Source of the DNA: CBDDIP01 sp965229005
GTDB taxonomy: Bacteria; Actinomycetota; Acidimicrobiia; Acidimicrobiales; Ilumatobacteraceae
DNA: 64,000 bases
Reading direction: 5' to 3'
Assembly (NCBI GenBank): GCA_965229005.1
Contig: CBDDIP010000002.1
Coordinates: 992,001-1,056,000 of the forward strand
Part shown: piece after piece, positions 61,081-64,000 of the stretch
Layout: every line of letters begins with the position of its first letter
How positions within the stretch are numbered: position 1 is the first letter of the stretch
Made by a program: the position numbers and the translations under genes
Notes under the pieces: generated by a model
Databases searched by the model: none
Told to the model about the DNA's origin: nothing
What the model saw: the letters and a program-made list of their open reading frames with translations, nothing else

Positions 61081-61772
61081 ACCAACAGTTCAGCACCTTC
61101 CGCGCCGGCCGTGAACGGGAACGCCCCGTCGCCGGCCAACCGGAGCGCATCACCGGCGGCGAGATCGCCGACGCCGTCGACCACTCCGCTGCCAACGGCG
61201 ACGAACGCGTGGACGTGCGCGCCATCGGGGATGGTCACCGAATCGCCGGCGGAAACCCGTGCGGCCCACAGCACGGCGTCGCGCTGGTGGATCTTCACCG
61301 CACCGGCGTGACCCTGACCCGAGGCGACGGCGACCAACCCGCCCGCGGCGAGCGCCTCGCTCAGGTCGCGCTGCTCGTAGCCGGGCTCGACGCCGTTCGT
61401 GTCCGGCACGACCCACATCTGGACGAAGTGCACCGGTTCGGTCGCGCTGTGGTTCATCTCGCTGTGGCGGATGCCGCTGCCGGCACTCATCCGCTGCGCC
61501 AGACCCGGGTAGATGACGCCCTCCGTGCCGGTGCTGTCGCGATGCTCGAGCTCGCCGCTGAGGACCCACGTGACGATCTCCATGTCGCGGTGGCCGTGCG
61601 TGCCGAACCCGCCGCCGCCGTGGACGATGTCGTCGTTGTTCACCAGCAGCAGACCGTGGCCCTGGTGGCGCGGCGACCAGTGGTCGCCGAAGTTGAAGGA
61701 GTGCTTGGAATCGAGCCAGCCGATGTCGGTGGTGAAGCGGTCGGCGGCTCGCTGGATGTCGATCGTGGTCAT
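61065..61772 (-). CDS. Pirin family protein
   Basis: 235 residues, two cupin domains. Metal ligands His59 and His61 in GTHGHRDMEIV, His103 and Glu105 in IRHSEMNHS, at the positions of the pirin iron site. Bacterial pirins include quercetin 2,3-dioxygenases and redox sensors. First gene of the pirin-LLM-VOC operon. Confidence 0.94.
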   Translation of the reverse strand: MTTIDIQRAADRFTTDIGWLDSKHSFNFGDHWSPRHQGHGLLLVNNDDIVHGGGGFGTHGHRDMEIVTWVLSGELEHRDSTGTEGVIYPGLAQRMSAGSGIRHSEMNHSATEPVHFVQMWVVPDTNGVEPGYEQRDLSEALAAGGLVAVASGQGHAGAVKIHQRDAVLWAARVSAGDSVTIPDGAHVHAFVAVGSGVVDGVGDLAAGDALRLAGDGAFPFTAGAEGAELLVWVTA

Positions 61773-61846
61773 GCATCCTCCAACTTAGTTGCGCACGCAA
61801 GTATTCCGCCATTCATGTCGGCCGAAGTCGTGCATGATCCGTGGTG

Positions 61847-64000
61847 ATGGAGACGGGACTCGTGGAACGAGCGTACGAGCGTCAGCGGCTCGCTGCGTGG
61901 CTGGCCGACGCACGCGCCGGCCATGGCCGGCTCGTCTTGATCGCCGGCGAGGCCGGGATCGGCAAGTCGGCGCTCGTCGGCGACCTGATTACCACCCTCG
62001 ATCCGTCGGAGTCCATCGTCGTCCGCTGCGACGCCGACGGTGGGCAGCCAGCGCCGGTGGCCGGCGGCTCGCTCGTCGTCGTCATCGAGGACGTCCACTG
62101 GGCAGACGGCGGAACGGTCGCCGCCATCCGTCGGCTGGCGCGTCACATCGATCGCTCGCCCCTGCTGCTCGTCGTGACCTACCGCGACAACGAGATCGAC
62201 GACGAACTGCGTGCGCTGCTGCGCGACCTCACCGCTGCCGACGGGACGGCCTGGCTCCGTCCGCAGCCGCTGTCACCCGGGGGTGTCGAGGCGCTCGCCG
62301 ACCGACTCGGCTCGAACCGCTCCGACGTCCACTCCCTGAGCGGCGGCAACCCGTTCCTGGTCACCGAACTGCTCACGGCCCCGACCGGCGGCAGGTTCGC
62401 GCCGCCGGACAACGTCCAGCGTTCGATCGACGAACGTGCTCGACGCCTGAGCGCCAACGCTCGCCAGCTGCTCGACGTCGTTGCCGTCGTCCCCGGCGTC
62501 ACCGAGCGATGGGTGCTCGCCGCGCTGGTCGACTCGGTGGACCGGGCGGTGGAGGAGTGCCTCGCGGCCGGGTTGCTCACGCAGTCGACCGACGGCTGCT
62601 CGTTCCGCCACGAGATCGCCCGTGTCGCCTACGCCGACTTGCTCGATCCCACCGATCGGGCAGCAGTGCACCGCAAGGTGCTCGACGTCCTCGTCGCCCG
62701 TGGCGGGGTGGAACCGCAACGGATGGTCGCCCACGCGCTCGAAGCGGGTGACACCGCTCGACTCGGAGCTTCCGCGGCGGCCGCGTGCAGCGTGGCGGCC
62801 GCGCGGTCGGCGCACCGTGAGGCGATCGACTACGGCCGGATCGCGTTGGACGCGCCTGGCGCGTTGGATGCGGACGACACCGCCGAGCTGCAGCTGACGA
62901 TGGCGGCCGCGCTGTGCGCGTGCAGCCGCGACGATGAAGCGCACCCACTTGCTGCCGCCGCAGCAGCGCACTGGGATCGGGCGGGCAACGTCGATCGAGC
63001 GGCGCGAGCCCGCGATCGAGAGGTGACGTGCTTGATCGGCATGGGCGAGGGCGAGCGGGCCGCGGCGTTGGCGGCATCGATGGTGGAGACGCTCGACACC
63101 GGGACGCCCACGGTCCCCATGGCGATCGCTCTCGCGCGCATGACCTCGCTGCACATGCTGGCGCGCCGGCCGGACGAGGCGACGAGCTGGGGCGACCGGG
63201 CCGTCGCGATGGCAGAAGCGTTGGGCGACCGGTCGCTCGCCGATCGTGTGCGCATCGACGCGGGCATCGCTGCGGTGATGGCGGGACGTGTCGAGGCGCT
63301 CTCGGTGGTGCGAGCGGCGATCGAGTCGGCCGACCGGCGCGACGCTCACGGGATCGTCGCGCTCGGTTGGGTGCAGATCGGCTCGGGCTGTGGTGAGGTT
63401 CGCGACTACTCCACCGCGATGCCCGCGCTGCGGACATGCATCACGGTCGCCGAGTCCTACGGCAACGACGGCCAGGGCCGCTATGCGCACGCGTGGCTCG
63501 GCCGGTGCCTGTTCGACATGGGCCAATGGGACGAGGCCGAGGTGCACGTGCGCATCGCACTGGAAGGACCGACCGGAGCGGTCATCACGCGCATCGTCGC
63601 GCTGACCACGCTCGGATGGCTTCGGGCACGGCGCGGGGATGGCGACGTGTGGGAGCCACTGGACGAAGCGCTGGCGCTCGCTCGCCGAACCGGTCACCTT
63701 CAACGTGTGTGGCCCGTCGCGGTGGCCCGCTGCGAGGCGGCGTGGCTCGAGGGACGCGCCGACGACGAGCGTGATCTGGTGCGTGAAGCGTTCGCACTCG
63801 CCTCCTCGCTCGGCTACCCGCAGGCGATCGCCGAGCTGGCCGTGTGGCTTCGCAGACTTGGCGAGCCGGTCGACGTCGATCCGACATCGAGCCCGTTCGG
63901 CGCTTGGGCGGGTGGCCAGCACATGCTCGCCGTGGCGTCGTTCCGCTCCATGGGCTGCCCGTACGAAGCAGCGATGGTCGAGGCCGACGTCGGCGACGCG
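61847..64000 (+). CDS. LuxR-type (MalT-like) ATPase regulator, 3'-incomplete, with shortened ATPase core
   Basis: The frame is open from the ATG at 61847 to the window end: 718 residues so far, no stop. LIAGEAGIGKS (Walker A, 34-41) and VVVIEDVHWAD (Walker B, 77-87) show an AAA/STAND ATPase. About 35 residues separate them, where relatives have roughly 90, so the middle of the core appears deleted. Then LVVTYRDNEIDDELRALLRDL (sensor), SLSGGNPFLVTELL, and a long helical repeat region (about 300-700). A C-terminal LuxR helix-turn-helix is expected beyond the window. Divergent from the pirin operon, so a possible regulator of it (inference). Confidence 0.85.
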   Translation, partial: METGLVERAYERQRLAAWLADARAGHGRLVLIAGEAGIGKSALVGDLITTLDPSESIVVRCDADGGQPAPVAGGSLVVVIEDVHWADGGTVAAIRRLARHIDRSPLLLVVTYRDNEIDDELRALLRDLTAADGTAWLRPQPLSPGGVEALADRLGSNRSDVHSLSGGNPFLVTELLTAPTGGRFAPPDNVQRSIDERARRLSANARQLLDVVAVVPGVTERWVLAALVDSVDRAVEECLAAGLLTQSTDGCSFRHEIARVAYADLLDPTDRAAVHRKVLDVLVARGGVEPQRMVAHALEAGDTARLGASAAAACSVAAARSAHREAIDYGRIALDAPGALDADDTAELQLTMAAALCACSRDDEAHPLAAAAAAHWDRAGNVDRAARARDREVTCLIGMGEGERAAALAASMVETLDTGTPTVPMAIALARMTSLHMLARRPDEATSWGDRAVAMAEALGDRSLADRVRIDAGIAAVMAGRVEALSVVRAAIESADRRDAHGIVALGWVQIGSGCGEVRDYSTAMPALRTCITVAESYGNDGQGRYAHAWLGRCLFDMGQWDEAEVHVRIALEGPTGAVITRIVALTTLGWLRARRGDGDVWEPLDEALALARRTGHLQRVWPVAVARCEAAWLEGRADDERDLVREAFALASSLGYPQAIAELAVWLRRLGEPVDVDPTSSPFGAWAGGQHMLAVASFRSMGCPYEAAMVEADVGDA

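Overview
The window is a high-GC, densely packed bacterial chromosome segment, most likely from an actinobacterium of the class Acidimicrobiia (Ilumatobacter-like). This rests on the actinobacterial order alr-tsaE-tsaB-rimI-tsaD, a bifunctional NAD(P)HX repair enzyme beside it, CIRCE-controlled groESL, a RipA-like NlpC/P60 hydrolase, an F420-type LLM oxidoreductase, frequent GTG starts and many ATGA/GTGA stop-start overlaps. The taxonomic call is inference. No rRNA, tRNA, insertion sequence or CRISPR array was seen.

Layout. 0-11.8 kb is a housekeeping block on the plus strand: the 3' part of glmS (with an unusual ~310-residue C-terminal extension), acpS, a membrane protein fused to an SGNH hydrolase, nnrE/nnrD, alr, tsaE, tsaB, rimI, tsaD, dus and maf. 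11.8-19.3 kb (minus) is an uninterrupted operon of five paralogous single-pass, secreted-domain proteins. Four of them begin with the same short cytoplasmic motif, (E)ILEVFxV or its variant LEVLEVFAV. The operon is divergent from groES-groEL, and the shared intergenic region carries two CIRCE operators. 21.5-32.4 kb is a mixed region: short palindromic repeats, hypothetical membrane proteins, an acyltransferase, an ECF sigma factor with a BNR-propeller membrane protein, an O-antigen-ligase-like protein, a Nudix hydrolase, a secreted phospholipase A2, a PLP decarboxylase and an arylamine N-acetyltransferase.

32.4-44.7 kb looks like an acquired copper/envelope island with lower GC and different codon use. 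It holds a CPH-type copper P-ATPase under a CsoR-like operator, two DUF305 lipoproteins, an M23 peptidase, a LysM-NlpC/P60 hydrolase, a BlaI/CopY-type repressor with an M56 metallopeptidase, a TlpA thioredoxin, an Lgt-like membrane protein, a CcdA thiol transporter, a lipoprotein multicopper oxidase, small membrane proteins and lgt. Copies of one operator, CTACA-N3-TGTAG, lie before nearly every transcription unit. This suggests a single BlaI-family regulon that couples copper detoxification, thiol chemistry, lipoprotein maturation and wall remodelling.

44.7-64 kb returns to the host background: an epoxide-hydrolase-like protein, guaA, a RipA-like hydrolase, an acyltransferase-SGNH protein, an APH-family kinase with a dienelactone hydrolase, a large flotillin with an apparently duplicated SPFH region, an amidase/acyl-CoA ligase pair, VOC/LLM/pirin genes, and a 3'-incomplete LuxR-type ATPase regulator whose ATPase core is unusually short.

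The two best candidates for undescribed biology are the five-paralog ILEVF-motif operon next to groESL and the BlaI-box copper/lipoprotein regulon.
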